A DNA stretch of 64,000 nt from Dentipellis sp. KUC8613 (taxonomy: Eukaryota; Basidiomycota; Agaricomycetes; Russulales; Hericiaceae). Shown in pieces: positions 38,069 to 51,713 of the stretch (position 1 is its first letter; every line of letters begins with the position of its first letter). The notes under the pieces were generated by a model. The model was not told the origin of the DNA. It ran no database searches and worked only from the letters and a program-made list of their open reading frames with translations. Location of the stretch: positions 132,106-196,105 of the forward strand of contig NSJX01000011.1 in the NCBI GenBank assembly GCA_002286715.1. Reading direction: 5' to 3'. Position numbers and translations under genes: made by a program.

Positions 38069-38551
38069 GAGGATGGAGAAGAGTCTTTGCCTGATATATC
38101 CTTGATATCTACCACGTCCCATGTATTTTCTAGTGATATCCATTGTTGCTTTGGAACACCACGTCTGCCAATGCTTCCTCGAATCAACCAAACGGAGCTG
38201 TATATACATGTGGCCTTTATCCTTTGTAAGGATGAGATGGGTAAGCTAGAAGGTACGCTATCGATGAGTGCATCCCTGTGGCTATCGACAAAATCATTCG
38301 AATAATGGGAGCAGCCCGGACGCAAGGAAGTCGTTATAAGTAGTGCAGCGTCGGGCGAGTGTGTATATCTATCGGCCAGTAATAGGGAGCGTGATAATTA
38401 GCGAGTGTCCGTGTACAGTGTCCAACAATTCGAAACCCAATTCTGAAGGCCCGACTCAGAGAATCCCTGTAAAGACAGTCCGTGTATGGTATGCTAACAA
38501 TAGTCTATAGGTGCGGTGCAGATGCAAATATGTGCAAAATAAAAGTCGTGA
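38069..38551. other. Convergent intergenic region
   Basis: 483 bases between the H2B stop and the glucan synthase stop. Contains only 3'-flank-like sequence; no gene or repeat was recognised. Confidence 0.4.
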
Positions 38552-41500
38552 TCATGGTCGAGCTGAACATACAATGCATTAGCGCGTGAGTAAAAGCAAA
38601 GAAGTCGAAGCACTTACAAAGCTGCTCCTTGCGGTAGAACCAGAAGTAGCCGAAAACGATAACAATCTGGCAAATGAGAGCAATCCAGAATGGTGCTGAT
38701 GCCATTGGACTGCCTTTCAGGCCGTCCGAGAAGTCCCATGTACCTGCGTCAGGGAAGACGCTTCCGGGACCCACACGATTTGGTGCTGTCCCGCGCGCAA
38801 CCATCACACAAATAGAACCGATGATCTGTGAGAACGCTAGTGTTGCGCAAACGTGCAGACGGGACAGTGTCTGAGAAAATTGTCAGCATAAGCTTCACGT
38901 CGTCAGAGATTGGAACGTACCTGGAGCAGAATCATTCCAAGGCCTACACCTTGAATGGAGTCCAAGACACCTAGCCACAGCCACAGACTGATACCGAGAT
39001 AGGGACCTGCACGACCAGCCCATGGAATGTACAGCGCGAGTGACGAAGTGCCCCACAGCATCTAAGACATAATAACTGTCAGGGCCCAACATCAAACATA
39101 TCAAACAGTTCAGACGCACCTGACACCATCTTGGCGTCCCGAGACCGACGGCGAAGACAGGCAAGAGCCAAGTATGCGTCTTAGCGAAGTACGTCAGAAC
39201 AGCGAGCAGCATGGACCACACGCCGACGAAGAAAGCGACGATAAGAAGGGCGATCTGCCATTTCGGAATCGGTACGTCCCAAAGGAAGCTCCAGTTTCGT
39301 CCGTAGGGCTGTAAGCGAACATTTAGTAAAAGGCGCCAAAAGGATAGAAGAGTGATACGTACACCAGACAACCAGTAGTCACGCAAGATTTCAGACGCAA
39401 GGAACCTACACGACAGTCAGTCACATTCGGCTCCCGTATACTAGAGCAGTTTACATACCAAAGAACCAACTTCCTGCGAAGCAGCGTCTTAAAGAAGTTC
39501 GGCACCTTAGGCGGGGTCTGGCGGTAATACTCTGCAAAGGAATGAGCGCTCATTTGAGAAGGAGATGGCGATGATGCTTACCAGGCAAACCGTACAACAT
39601 GAGGTAGGCAAACAGGAAACTAATTGCGGCCAGCGGCCATACAATAAGCACAATCCACCATGGCGTAACGTTACCCGCGGACGCGGTATCGAGCGAGTGT
39701 CCCCAGTACCAAAGCGCGGCGACCCAGACTTGTTGAGATCCCTGGACAATGCAGGCCCGAAGCATCCATGCCTCTGTCGATGCACCCTAAAATTCTGTGT
39801 CAATGGCGTTGAAATGTCAGATAAGTCGTGAGACCTACAGCTTCCTCTCCGAAATTGAGACCAAAGAACGCGAAGGCTGCGGCCGAGGCGACTGCATAAG
39901 ACCAAGTCGCAATACTCGACAAGATTTTGTGAGCAGGATGGAGTGCTTCGGTAACGGATGGGAGGCCAATGAGGAAGAACGCGAGCCCGAAGAATAGCCA
40001 AGGGATGGACAGAATGTAGACCGAGGGCCTCAACCGGAAAAGCGGGTACCATACCGCCGATGCAGCCAAGAAGACACCTCCGAGAACATACGTCTGCAAC
40101 GCGTCTTGCCAATTTTGTCCAGACAACAGGGTGATTTGGAAACTTGTCGCACTCAGCATCTATTCGGGGTATTAGTTCCAGAAGATGAACGAGGGTCACT
40201 AGTGCGCACCTGTCCCAAAGCGATGATGATGGCATACAGCGGCCAGCCGCCTATCTCCCTCTGGAGAGCAATCTGCAACCCAGTCATGATGACAACTTCA
40301 CCTTGGTCGTTGTTCAACGGGCCATCGTAGTCCGTGTAACCCGCTGCAGAGCTCGGCGCGAATGACTGAGTATTCGGTGCTGATGACAGAATCTAGATCA
40401 GCGCGGAAGGGAAGTAAGTAAAGAGTGTACACTTACACGATGGCCGTGAATGATCGAAGGACGACGGCGCTGGTGTTCCCCACACGGAGTCTCGTTGAGA
40501 TCGGATACTCGCAGCACTTGACAGCTTGTCTTTTCGGACCTTGTCGAAGAACGCCTCCTCGCTCTTTTGAAGGAACTTCTCGATGGACAGTTCCGTTTTC
40601 GAGTTTTCGGGAGTGAGATGCTGCAGTTTCTGCACGAAGTCGTGTGCTACGCCTCCATCAGAGTCCGTGAACTGTACACCATGATTAGTTCAGAGTCCTG
40701 TGTTCAACAAAGTGATAGTACACACCGATGCAATCGCCTTGTTCAGCGGCGAATTGGACTTCTCATCCACAATAGACGCGATGGACTCGACCGATGATAT
40801 CCTGTTGTGCGCTCCGAAGGGTCGCGTAGGCGCCTCCAGGAAGGGATCGGGTGCGTGTTTCTGGTCGCGAGCAATCTGGCGGTTGGCCTTGTCCAGGAAG
40901 CTTCCGAATTCCGGCTGAGAAGAGTCACGGGCTGAGAAGTAGTCGTTCTCCGCGTCAGAGACGTCTGTGCTAAACGAGCCACGACGTTCGGGAATCAGAC
41001 GGGGCGGCGCTGTGAGGAATGGATCGCCACCAGGCGTGAGGGTCTCTTGGCTCCACTGGCCCGGAGAGCTCGGAACATTCATTCTCGGGCTCTCGTTGAC
41101 GCTCCGGCTGTCCCAGTCAGGCTGAGACGGGTCGGCCTGTTCCACCGGGTTCCAGTCGTCGTGATCATCAATAGGAACGATACCGCCCTTCATGCCGTCC
41201 GATGGCCTCCATGCGTCGTGTCCTGCGATTCCACGGCTGACAGAGATACTGCGCTTGTGGAAATCTTCCATACGTTGGCGCCATTCGACGACGGGGAAGC
41301 GCTGCACAGCGGAGCGCGCACGGAGCAGAGCACGCTCCTCTTCCGTAGACTTCAGTGCCAACTTGATGGTCTTGGACAGCTGAGACAACATGTGTCCAGT
41401 GGAGCTAGATTCGACAGGGAACCACTACAGAGGACGTCAGACAATGAAACAGAGAATGGTATGCAATGCACTTACCCAACCAGGCATCAGACCGAGACCA

Positions 41501-44500
41501 CCAAGACGACTACCAACACCAAGGGCACCCTTCCTACCGAACTCGACGGCGACCAAACCGAAGGGCTCGTCACGAGACGGGATAAGAGCGAAGTCAGCAC
41601 CACTGAACAGGTAAGGCGGGAGGGCAGTGAACTCGGGCTTCGAGTAGACACGATCCGGGTACAACTCCATGAGGCGGGCAAGCTTCTCGGCGGCAAAGCG
41701 ACCGTACAAGTCAATGACGGGACCAACAGTGATCAATTGGATACTCGGGCGTTTCTCCAACCTGTGAACGATGAGTATTCACGCAGAATAAAAAGATGAC
41801 CAGAACTTACAGTGAAGGCATGACATCGGCAATGAGATCGACACCCTTTTGCTTTGACCAACGACCGACGAACACGAACAAGTCCGCATTGGGGTCCTGC
41901 TTGATACCAGCCCATTCCTGCGCTTGCCTCTTGTGCTCGGGACGTTCAGCTTCCATCTTCTGGTCAATCGTGATGTCATGGACGTCAATGGCATTCTTGT
42001 CCAAAGCCTCGATATCACTAGGATCCGGATTCGGCAGAGAGTCGACGTGCTTGAGAGTCCAGAGCGCAGGATAACGGGCCCAACTACGTTTACCATACTT
42101 GTCCGACACACCGGCGACACCGATGGACTTCTGGTGGACACTGATGAAGGAGGCAGCCGCGTGAAGCAAGTTGAACGTGTTACCGAATTGTACATATTTG
42201 GTACAGTGCTCCTTGCTGATGTTGAACGCGGAACAGACTTCCTTCATCTCCTCTTTGGTGCGGAGGGGCCACAAACCCTGGAACTCGGCGTTGTGAAGAG
42301 ACAAGCAGACGGGCAGGACCTTAGGAAGCAGGTAGATCGGCGCGAGGGCTCCATGGTAATCGTTGATGTGGTATATGTCGATGTCGGGGTACCGGCGGAC
42401 GGTAGCAGCGATAGCTTGATTCCAGGTCGAGTAGAAGATGGCCGACGACAAGTCATCCATACGAGCAGGGTAGGGATCCGCCTTGGTCTGAGCGCGGAAG
42501 ACAGGGCTGTCGAGGATAACATAGGTAATGTTGTCTAAGACGTGCGTCTCGACCTCAATGAGGTACGGTTCACCGAAGATAATGACCTCAATAGGATCAG
42601 CCGGGTCGCCCTGAGGATACTCCAAATCCTTGACTTTGGGAATAACCCAGATGAGATCGACGTCGGTCATCGCTTTACCCATAAGACTAGACATGACACC
42701 AAGACCACCGATCTTGACCTTCAACTTCCAATCGATAATTTCGTACTCCAGAGTCGCGATCAAGACCCGACGGCGCTTATGCTTGTCTTCCGGCCAGCCA
42801 ATGATCTCAGTCTGCTTGTGGTGCAAGCCGAACATCTTCTCGGACATAGGAGCATCCTTCAGATCACTCTTTGATTTGTTGCCCAGAGAACCAAGAATCG
42901 GGAAGTAGTTGCTGTGATCCTTGTTGGGCTTCACACCCCACTTGTTGTGCTTGATGCCGTAGAACGACCACATGAAGATAAGCACTGCAAGGGTAGCCGT
43001 GACCAAGGGGATGGAAAGAAGCAAGGCATACATGATAGCGCCAACAGCGGACTGGCCCCGAGGTTCCAAGGTCCAGGTCATGTCGGTATCGTCGACAACG
43101 AGAGTCCAGGCAAGATGAGGATGCGGCGGAGCGGACATGTTGACGTAGTTGGGAGCATCCGTGTTAGGCGGCAGGCGATCGAGAACGCCATCGCCGTCAA
43201 TGTCACCGTAGTAGTAGTCATCGAAGCCAAAGACGTTGAGCTGCACGTAAGTCGGCCACTGAGCCATGATCTCCAGCTCCCACTTGCCGTCGTCGTTCTG
43301 CTCCATCTGGGCAGACACACCTTTGTCAAAACCGAACTGATTGAAGGGGCCACGCGCCAAGAACTGCGGTACGCGGCGTTGTTTCGAGTATCCGCGGTCG
43401 GCATGAACGACGACACTAGCTGACTTCGCAGCATCACTCCAGTCTACGACCACGAATTAGTAGAGTTACGGCAGACAGCAGGGCAAAATCCTTACATTGC
43501 ACCATGATATGTTGACCAGGCCACCAGTTGTCAGCGAACACATCCTCGTCGATGTACGTCGTATCCTCCCAGTTCTTCCACGACGTCCAGTTTTGACCAT
43601 AATTCCAAGTGTACCGGAACATATCCGCACCGAAGGCCTTGTGCGTGAATGTGTACTGACCGTTGGAAGACCCGAACGCATCGTTGTCGTAGTCTGAGGA
43701 CGGGAAGACCATGATGTTATCGGAGGCACCTTTGCGAAGGAGAAGACGGTCGACAGCCTGCAAGTAACAAATATCAGTATTGAACAGAAGTAAGCTGAGG
43801 AAATCGAACAAACCTCTGTGGATGCGGTACCGTCCGCAGTCTTCGGGTTGCTGAGAGTAAGGGCAAGGATACCGTCAGGAACGTTCTGAAGAGTCGCAGA
43901 CCAAGACCAGGCAGATGGAACATCGCCAGGGATAGTGACAGGATCGGGGTTAGTCAGAACAGTACACTTCGCTCCGTTCTTATCGAAAGTCGGCGTCCCA
44001 CCCTTTCCAGAAGACGACATGTTGAGGGCCAGAGAGCTGGAGACACTTGTGCAATCCATGATGGTGTTGAACTCCAAGGTGATCGTGATTGACGTCGAGT
44101 TGACACCTGAATCAAGGCGAGCATCGTGACCAGGAAGGAATTTCGTCAGAGCAGGACGAGGAGCTACCCATTCAGTTGCAGGGACGAGGGCTTTGTAGCT
44201 GTACGGCTCCATAGTGATCGAAGGAAGACAGCCTTGCCATGGCGCTTTGCTATCATTGTAATACGCCGACTTCGAGTCCTGCAGGGTGTAATTCTCGAAA
44301 GGCGCAAACAAGTTCCTCACGATGGTACCCGATTGATATGGAGAGGATATCCACAGCGCTTGACCACAGTCGTAGGTGTACGTCTGAGTGGTGTTCTCGT
44401 TGGTGTACAAGAGCCAGACTTGATCTGTATGGTTACCGCTGAGGGTCTGAACATTAGGGATGGCCGCGCGTGACGCCGACCAGAGACCCATCTCCGTGGC

Positions 44501-46638
44501 AGTCTCATTGGAACCAGGCCTCTGGATGTAATACGTCCAATTACCACGCTGCACAAGATTGAACCCGTCTTGCAAGGCACCGTACACCGTACGCAAGTAC
44601 AGGAAGTGCGCCATCTGTCGACGACTGTTTGCCGTGGGATCGAAATGGTCCAGTGAGTTCCAATCGTCCTGACATCCAAGAAGGGCCTTCTCCAGGGGCA
44701 TATTGAAGTATTGATCGGATCCAAGATGGTAGCACCCATGACGCTGCCAGGCTGTGTTGCTGATCATGGCCTGACGACTGTGATACTCGTTTCAGCTGCA
44801 GCTGCAAGAAATACAGTGACAAGCCTACCCGTAGAGATAATTGGAAGCAGAGGTGTCGTACAGATAGAAGTTCTGCTCTTCGCCATAGAAAAGCTGTAGA
44901 TACAAACGTAAACACATGTCGCGCAGAATGAAGTAGCTGACTGACCAAAGGAACTCCAGGCATCAACAAGGTCGTGATGAAAGTCGCCAAGACACTGCGC
45001 TGTGTCCCATTCTCCAAACTCGGCCAGCGGAAGACATCGAAATTGCTCGTGCCGTACATGTGTCGTGGATCGATGTGACCAGTGTTGGGATTCAGGAAGT
45101 CATTGTTGACGAAGATTTGGTTCCAAGCGGTAACAAAGTTGGTATCGACGTCGAAGGCGACCTGTAGATTACCGTCCATACCGAGGAATCGCGACAGAGA
45201 ACGGTAGATGGAGTAATGGAAAGCCACCCCGTCCAGACCGTTGTGACCAGCATCGCGGAGGAAGAACTCGTTCTGAGTGGCAGTGAGATTGGCCGCTGCC
45301 AAGAATCCGGGCGGGAGCTGAGTAGGCGTCCTGCCTCGACCACTAATGATAGTGTTATATGAAGAGAAGATGGGCTGAAGTGGGACAGAACTCACTAGTA
45401 GAGAGCTCCGAAGGTGTCACCACCAGTAACCTCACCCGTGATGTAGAAGTTCGTCTTTCCAAGTTTATTGGCGCAACTTCTGGCACCCGTAGCCCACTGA
45501 GAGAGGGCATCTACTGTGACCTGGGTTGACTTATCGATACGGATGGCGTCAATGTCGAGCGCGGTAATAACCATGCATGCGAAGTTCTGCAACTTGGACA
45601 TCACTGTGGGTTTCCATTCGCGCAAACGATCTTGCACGGACGCGAACTTCGACAGCTGACGCTGCCAATCAGGATGAACACCGAAGGCTTCAATATCACC
45701 GTATTGATCAAAGTCAGAGGCCAGACAGCCATTAGTTTGGACGTCCACGACCGTGCCGTCATCCTGCCAGAACTTGGGCATAACGCAAGAATCATTGCGA
45801 TCATTGATAACCTGCAGCAGTTTGTCAGAACGGCGTCGCTCCACAGATCATGGAAGAGTGTACTTCGAAATCCACGTATTCGGTGAAGTTCCAGGGCATG
45901 TAGTTCGGATGCTTCCAGACGGCGTTATATTCATTTAGATCGAAAGGAGTCGATTCATTGAGATGTCTGTATGCGTGCGGATGAGCACCTTGCGAGGAAC
46001 AGAGGACCGTCGTTGCTGCATGTACTCACCCAGAGAAACCAATTAGATCGGCCATAGTACCGACGGTAAAGTCCATCATGATGTACATGTTACGAGAATG
46101 GATCTCGTCGATCATATTACGCCAGTCATCCCAGACGCCCCAATGAGGGTCCAGGACGGTAAAGTCGATCGGGGAGTAACCTGTAGGCCAGGTTAGGAAC
46201 CGAGGCGGGTAAGACTAAAAAGGTAAACTGACTGTCCGCTTGCCATATCATGTTCAAGAAGGGTGTACCGGAGATGAAGACACCCCCGATGCCCATGCCC
46301 TGGAGGTAGTCAAGTTTGGAGACAAGACCCTTGAGATCACCGCCATAGCGAAGTTGTGTTTCTCTCCAGTCATGCTCGTAGGGGGTAGCGAAGAAGTCGT
46401 TGTTGGATGGGTCTCCGTCCGCGAACTTGTCGAGGAGAAGGGTATAGAAGGGTATTGCGCGCCAGTTGTCAGGCGACTTGGTGTACTTCCCGCCAGGCCG
46501 GGTAGACTGGTAATCTAGGGGAGATTGTGCGTTCTGGTTGGTATTGAGATTCCATTGTACAAGGTCGTCGCGATATGGAGCTGCGCTCGCGAACCCGGCG
46601 AGCGTCAGGAGGGATATGGCGGCGGTAGCTAACCGCAT
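38552..46638 (-). CDS. AGS1: Cell wall alpha-1,3-glucan synthase (AGS1/Mok1 type)
   Basis: Giant plasma-membrane enzyme that makes cell-wall alpha-1,3-glucan. The ATG at 46638 opens a signal peptide ([20 protein letters not shown]). The extracellular GH13 amylase-like part follows, with [20 protein letters not shown] and [20 protein letters not shown]; region II is [20 protein letters not shown], and [13 protein letters not shown] carries the region III Glu. A membrane segment ([19 protein letters not shown], about 43000) leads to the cytosolic GT5 glycogen/starch-synthase-like domain with [37 protein letters not shown], and [21 protein letters not shown] disordered Ser/Arg/Asp-rich linker (about 40700-41300) follows. 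The final 1.7 kb (about 38552-40250) is a multi-span membrane domain ending FYRKEQLSRP, stop complement 38552-38554. Domain order is complete. Confidence 0.95.
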
Positions 46639-47526
46639 GTTGAGAGGGTAGGACGACCAACGACAAACAAAGTCGCTCTGGGAGTGGGCGAAGAAGCGGG
46701 CGACGCTGTTGAACCGGAGCTGAGGGGAAGAGAGAGAAGGGCGGTAGAAAAGAGCGGAATCGTGGGCGACGAAGGGGAAGATGAAGAAGAGGGTAGCGGA
46801 CACGGTGGTCGACGGTTGTCACAGAAAAGATACGGTCTGTCAGACGCCGTCCCGCCAGTTTATTTGGCCCTGTAGCCAGCGTTCCCAGTTCACCGTGTGA
46901 AAAGGCACGTCGGCCTTGCCTCGCCGCCTTTGCTTGCGGCAAGTATATTGCCACATCTTCCAGTCCTCTTGATCTCCTCGAGTACAGTCCAGAAATCCTC
47001 GTAGCGTACATCCGAACCCGTGTAGCCTAGTATCCTTCAAATACACCCGATCTTTGGCTGTGATGTCCCGGCGCCCATTGATCAGCGCCCCATGCTAAGC
47101 TGCCCGCTGCTGCCCCAGCGCCGGCTGTCCTCCCGCCGGCTGGCGTCGTCTGTCTCTTTTTACAAAGCTTGTCGTTTGTTCGACGACCCCCAGGCCTGTC
47201 TCCTGCCGTTTGCTTCCGTTGACGCCCATTCTTGTCTTCCGGACGCGTGACGATCTCTGCAAGTCCACTTTAGGCAGTCGTGCCCACGACGTCTTGTTGT
47301 CTTTCATGTCCATGCTTTCGTCGGCGTAATCCAACTCTTTTGTCCCGGCCAACCTTGGGCATTCCGTTCCTGTCCTATTGTCAAGGTAACGTCTCTCTTT
47401 CCTAGCTGAGCCTGTTCTAATCTCTGCCTATTATCCTGCCCCCCTCTGGTGTCATATGCACACAACCCCACCTTCTGCATAAATCCTGGCCCTCTCAGTC
47501 TGCGACCGTTCATTTCTCCCCCGACC
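46639..47526. promoter_or_regulatory. Divergent promoter region, alpha-1,3-glucan synthase / STE11
   Basis: 888 bases between start codons, the longest gap in the window. The half near STE11 is CT-rich (about 47395-47525), as for a fungal leader. Longer open frames here are overlapping chance frames with no domain. No specific site was recognised. Confidence 0.45.
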
Positions 47527-50500
47527 ATGGCCGCCGTAACTTTCAGCAGCAACACTCTCGACAGCCTCTCCCAGCCCTCCTCCCAGGCCTCGTCGCCTTC
47601 CGCTCTCTCGACGTCCTTCGCAACACAGTCGACACAGCCTCTCCGCGTTGTCCAGAATGTATACACTCAGTCTCAGGGATCCATGCCCGGAACACCAACG
47701 TCCTCCGGCTCAAGCAGCGGCGCTCTTGAGCCTCCCAGTGGCATGAAATACGCGGATTACTTACGCACATGGAATGACGCTCACGTCTCCCGCTGGCTTA
47801 CCGACATCAAATGCGGCCACCACGCCAATACCTTCCGGGCAAGCGACATTCGGGGCGATGTTTTACTCGAACTTGATCAGGTCACCCTTAAAGAGATGGG
47901 TGTGGCGAGTGTCGGCGATCGTCTCCGAATCCTGAATGCAGTCAAGGCGCTTCGGCAGAAGTGCTCAACAAGAAGCGAGCGCACTTCACTATACGGAGCA
48001 AACCAGCCGCGAGTGTTGGTGAACGGGCAGGAGAAAGACTTGGGTCACAAGCGTGCAGGCTCGTCGTCTTCACCTACTTCCCGGCTTGCGTCACGTCGGC
48101 TAGACCAAGCTCGACCTGCACCGTTACAATTGAACAACACCACCGCGCAGCAGTCAAACCTCCCTCACCTCATTCGCGATGGACAGGGAGCCCCCGATTC
48201 CGCGCGTTCCATCCCTATACGCCCTCTCCCCCAGCCCAATCCTTCGCAGCAATCGGCTGCGTCAAGCCAATCTCACCCGAGCGCCTCTTCTCAATCAAAT
48301 ACCCGCTCAGGTATTATGCCTTTGCCTCCCGTTCCACGAGGACAACCCCCGCCTCCTCCCGCCCCACCAGGCAGGCATGTCAACCGCCACCTTGCTCCGT
48401 CTTCTTCCGGCCGTGGTACACCGACCCTCGAAGCTCCAGATTATACCTCTCAACCTCTCCCGCCGGCGCCTGGAAACAACAATTTGCTTAACCCTCAAAA
48501 TAGCTCCAACTCGACTTGGCAAGGTTATGGTCTTCCGCCAGATCCGCGTGCAGGCCCTCCGAACGGCAAGCGCTCGCAATCTCCTCTACCAGCAGTTCCG
48601 GGGCGGGGAGCCAGTCGGTCACCCAATCCCGCTGCACACGGACGCTCGATGTCCGGTGCGCAAGGCACTTCGAGTCCCGTCACGAAACTGGCACCGCGTC
48701 CTTCGACAAGTGGTCATCCGTATTCAGGAGGACTCCAAGCGCCTCCCGCACCGACAAATATCCTTTCACCTATCGCCGAGTCGTTCCAATCGCTCACACC
48801 CATTCAGCCCAATGCTCCCTCTGCGTCGCCTTCACCTCCTACGTCATACTCAGTCGGTCGCGGTCCGTTTAACCGACCAAATACCCCTTCGTACAACTCG
48901 ACGCCGTCCTTAGTGGATCTGAGACGGAAACTAATCAAGTTCCAGCTTGCGGAGGAAGGCCATTCTTGTACCATCAATGCCGAGGATTGCGCGGGCGGCA
49001 TTGAAGTACTCGAGAAGGCGCTGAAGAAATTCGGCAAGCTCGGGAGCCGGTACGGAGATGCGGACAGTGTTATGGACCGTGTGGGCAGCGATGATGGCGG
49101 ACTTAGCGTGGACGGATGGGGCGTTTATTTAGACTGGGGCAATGATGATTCGCCAGGTCAGTCTCGCGTCGCAGACTACCTGCGTGGTGATACTGATATC
49201 AGTCACTCGCAGCAACACCTCTGTCAGAAGCCCAGCTTCTCGCCGTTTGCCACGCACCGCCAGATGATCCGGCACGCGAGCACGGACTCACACTTCGCCG
49301 GACGGGCAAGGCAAAACGCTCCAAGGCACTGGCGCAGATCTTCGGGGAGCCACCGCCGCCAATGGGCCAGCGTAGCAGCCCTACGAGTCCGCTCTTCATC
49401 GGACCGAATTTGTCTGTCGGCAACGAGGATGCGGATGGTAATCTGCTGAGAGCCAACCATGCACGGTCTACTAGCCAAAGCCAAACTTCGAAGAGTATGA
49501 AGCGGGCAAGTTCTATTAGCATCCTCAGTGGATTGGGCGTCAGGGATCCGGAGAAGGCTCTGGAGTCTCCTTCGTCCCCGACGCAGCCCACGTCCGAAGG
49601 GAAGAGCTCTTCTGGTGGAAGCTTCATCAAGGCGCCCTCGAAGCTCCGTAACTTTTTCGGCCAACGACCACCGAGCGAACTCATTACGAATCATCTCAGC
49701 GAATACTTCCCCTTCACTGAGAAGAAGGTCTTGGAGCGCACGGCGAGATACAGCATGCTGCGTGCGAGCAATGTCAGTGGTCTCAGCAAAAGAGACAGCA
49801 CTACAAGTACGATTTCATTTGCACCGCCGCCACCGTCTAGGTTCAGTGTCAGCACGATGGGCTCGCAGAAGCGGTACTCGCGGCACATGTCTATGGCCTC
49901 CCTGCAGCCCTCGACCAGGGATAGCTTTGAGACGCCTGCTCGAACTGCAGGAGACGAACCGCCGCCTCGCGTCTCACTGTCGACTGACGATGGCAGCTCC
50001 GTGAACATTGAGGTGGAGAGCGACTCCGAGAAATCCGAGGAGGAGGAGCATCTCCTGCCGCCGGTGAACATTTCTTTCGAGTCTTTCTCAGAGTCGATGA
50101 ACAATCTTACTGGCGGTAAGCTCGCGAGGCGACTTACATCCTCGTCTATGGCGAGCAACAAGCGGATGAGCTACATCACCGAGCTTCGCAGCAAGCGTGA
50201 TGTGTCCGATACCGCTAGTCTCATGACGGTAGATGAGATTACCGCCGAGGTTGAGAGTCGGCGGGAGAGTACGTTGGCGGGTTCCGAAGGCTCTGCACAG
50301 GATGGCTGGACCAAAGTCGACGCCGAAGACGACGAGATACCCGCAGCCCCCGTCGACGTCCCCGCAGAAGAGGAGGAAGAGGAGGAAGAGGAAGATGATA
50401 CCATTGAAGACACTGACGACGACGTGCCAGAGGATGAGGACGAGTCTGGCAAGGCCATTACATCCGAAGGTACGAGTACGTTTCTACTGCCAAGCGGCCT

Positions 50501-51544
50501 GTACTCACCTCGCTGTGTAGGCATCAAATGGATCAAGGGCGCCCTTATCGGTGCCGGCTCCTTCGGCAAAGTGTATCTCGGTATGGACGCCACCAACGGC
50601 CTCCTCATGGCCGTCAAGCAAGTCGAACTTCCTACGAACGCGTCTTTCAATAACGACCGGAAAAAGACCATGCTTGAGGCACTCGAGCGTGAGATCGAGC
50701 TGCTGAAGGATCTGGAACATGAGCATATCGTCCAGTATCTTTGTTCGTGCACATCTTTTCCCGTGCTCTTGGCTGTCACTCACCTCATATCACCCTATAG
50801 ACTCATCAGCTGATGAAGAACACTTCAATATTTTCCTTGAATACGTTCCTGGCGGATCCGTCACCGCCCTTCTGCGTAACTACGGCGCCTTCGAGGAGCC
50901 CCTTGTTCGCACTTTCGTGCGACAGATCCTGGAAGGCTTGGATTACGTTCATGAGCGCGGCATCGTCCACCGCGACATCAAAGGCGCCAACGTGCTCGTC
51001 GATAACAAGGGAGGCATCAAAATTTCCGACTTCGGTATTTCCAAGAAATTGGAAGACAGTACGTACTCCGACATCTGTTTCATCCGACGGCGACTGACTT
51101 CAGCTTCTCTGTCAGATTTGATGCCGGGCAATCGCCTCCACAGGCCATCGCTCCAGGGCTCCGTCTTCTGGATGGCGCCTGAGGTCGTGAAGCAGACTGC
51201 GTATACCAAGAAGGCGGACATCTGGAGCGTCGGCTGCCTCGTCGTGGAGATGTTCACGGGCGAGCATCCTTGGGCCCAGCTTAACCAGATGCAAGCTATA
51301 TTTAAGGTGCGCTGGCGCTGAAGAAGCTTCGAAAGAGTACGAACTTACGATTGCCTATGTTTAGATCGGCTCTTCGGCCAAGCCAGACATCCCGTCCGAT
51401 ATATCTGCAGAAGCACAAAACTTCCTTGAGCAGTGCTTCGAGTTGAACCATGAAGCACGTCCGGGCGCAGGAGAATTGCTCCAGCACCCCTGGCTCAAGA
51501 AACCGGCAGGAAAACCTGGCAAAAATGCGTCGAAGGATTCTTGA
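47527..51544 (+). CDS. STE11: MAP kinase kinase kinase STE11 (SAM, Ras-binding, kinase domains)
   Basis: MAPKKK of the pheromone/filamentation (and often stress) cascade. The start [20 protein letters not shown] at 47527 is preferred over an in-frame upstream ATG at 47449. A SAM domain spans about 47800-47970 ([20 protein letters not shown], then [20 protein letters not shown]). A long Pro/Ser-rich linker follows. The Ras-binding-like domain includes [20 protein letters not shown] and [20 protein letters not shown]. An intron (about 49158-49210) restores the frame into [21 protein letters not shown] poly-Glu stretch precedes the kinase (about 50370-50420). Kinase motifs: [24 protein letters not shown]-like MAVKQVELP, the catalytic [17 protein letters not shown], the DFG of [13 protein letters not shown], and [20 protein letters not shown]. 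It ends NASKDS with TGA at 51542-51544. The kinase has short introns, one within the activation loop region. Confidence 0.95.
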
Positions 51545-51713
51545 TTGTAGAGCGTGTTGTACGGACTGATTTAGTGTTTGTTGTTTTTGTTGTGTCCACC
51601 GTCATTTTATTCCCTGTCCTTTCTCATCGGCGTACCATCACCCTGGAGGAACTCAACAACTATAGGCTTCACTCATATATTTATTGGATACATGACTACT
51701 CATAGTGCAATTA

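Noticed and set aside
38420..38445. A ttcgaaacc-type string resembling part of a tRNA B box
   Set aside because: No A box at the right distance and no cloverleaf stems could be drawn around it.
41924..42538. A 204-residue plus-strand frame within the glucan synthase
   Set aside because: Antisense to the conserved GT5 domain; explained by codon bias, with no recognisable motif.
46469..47011. A 180-residue minus-strand frame at the glucan synthase 5' end
   Set aside because: Overlaps the signal-peptide exon in another frame and is Arg-rich without a domain; most of it lies in promoter or leader DNA.
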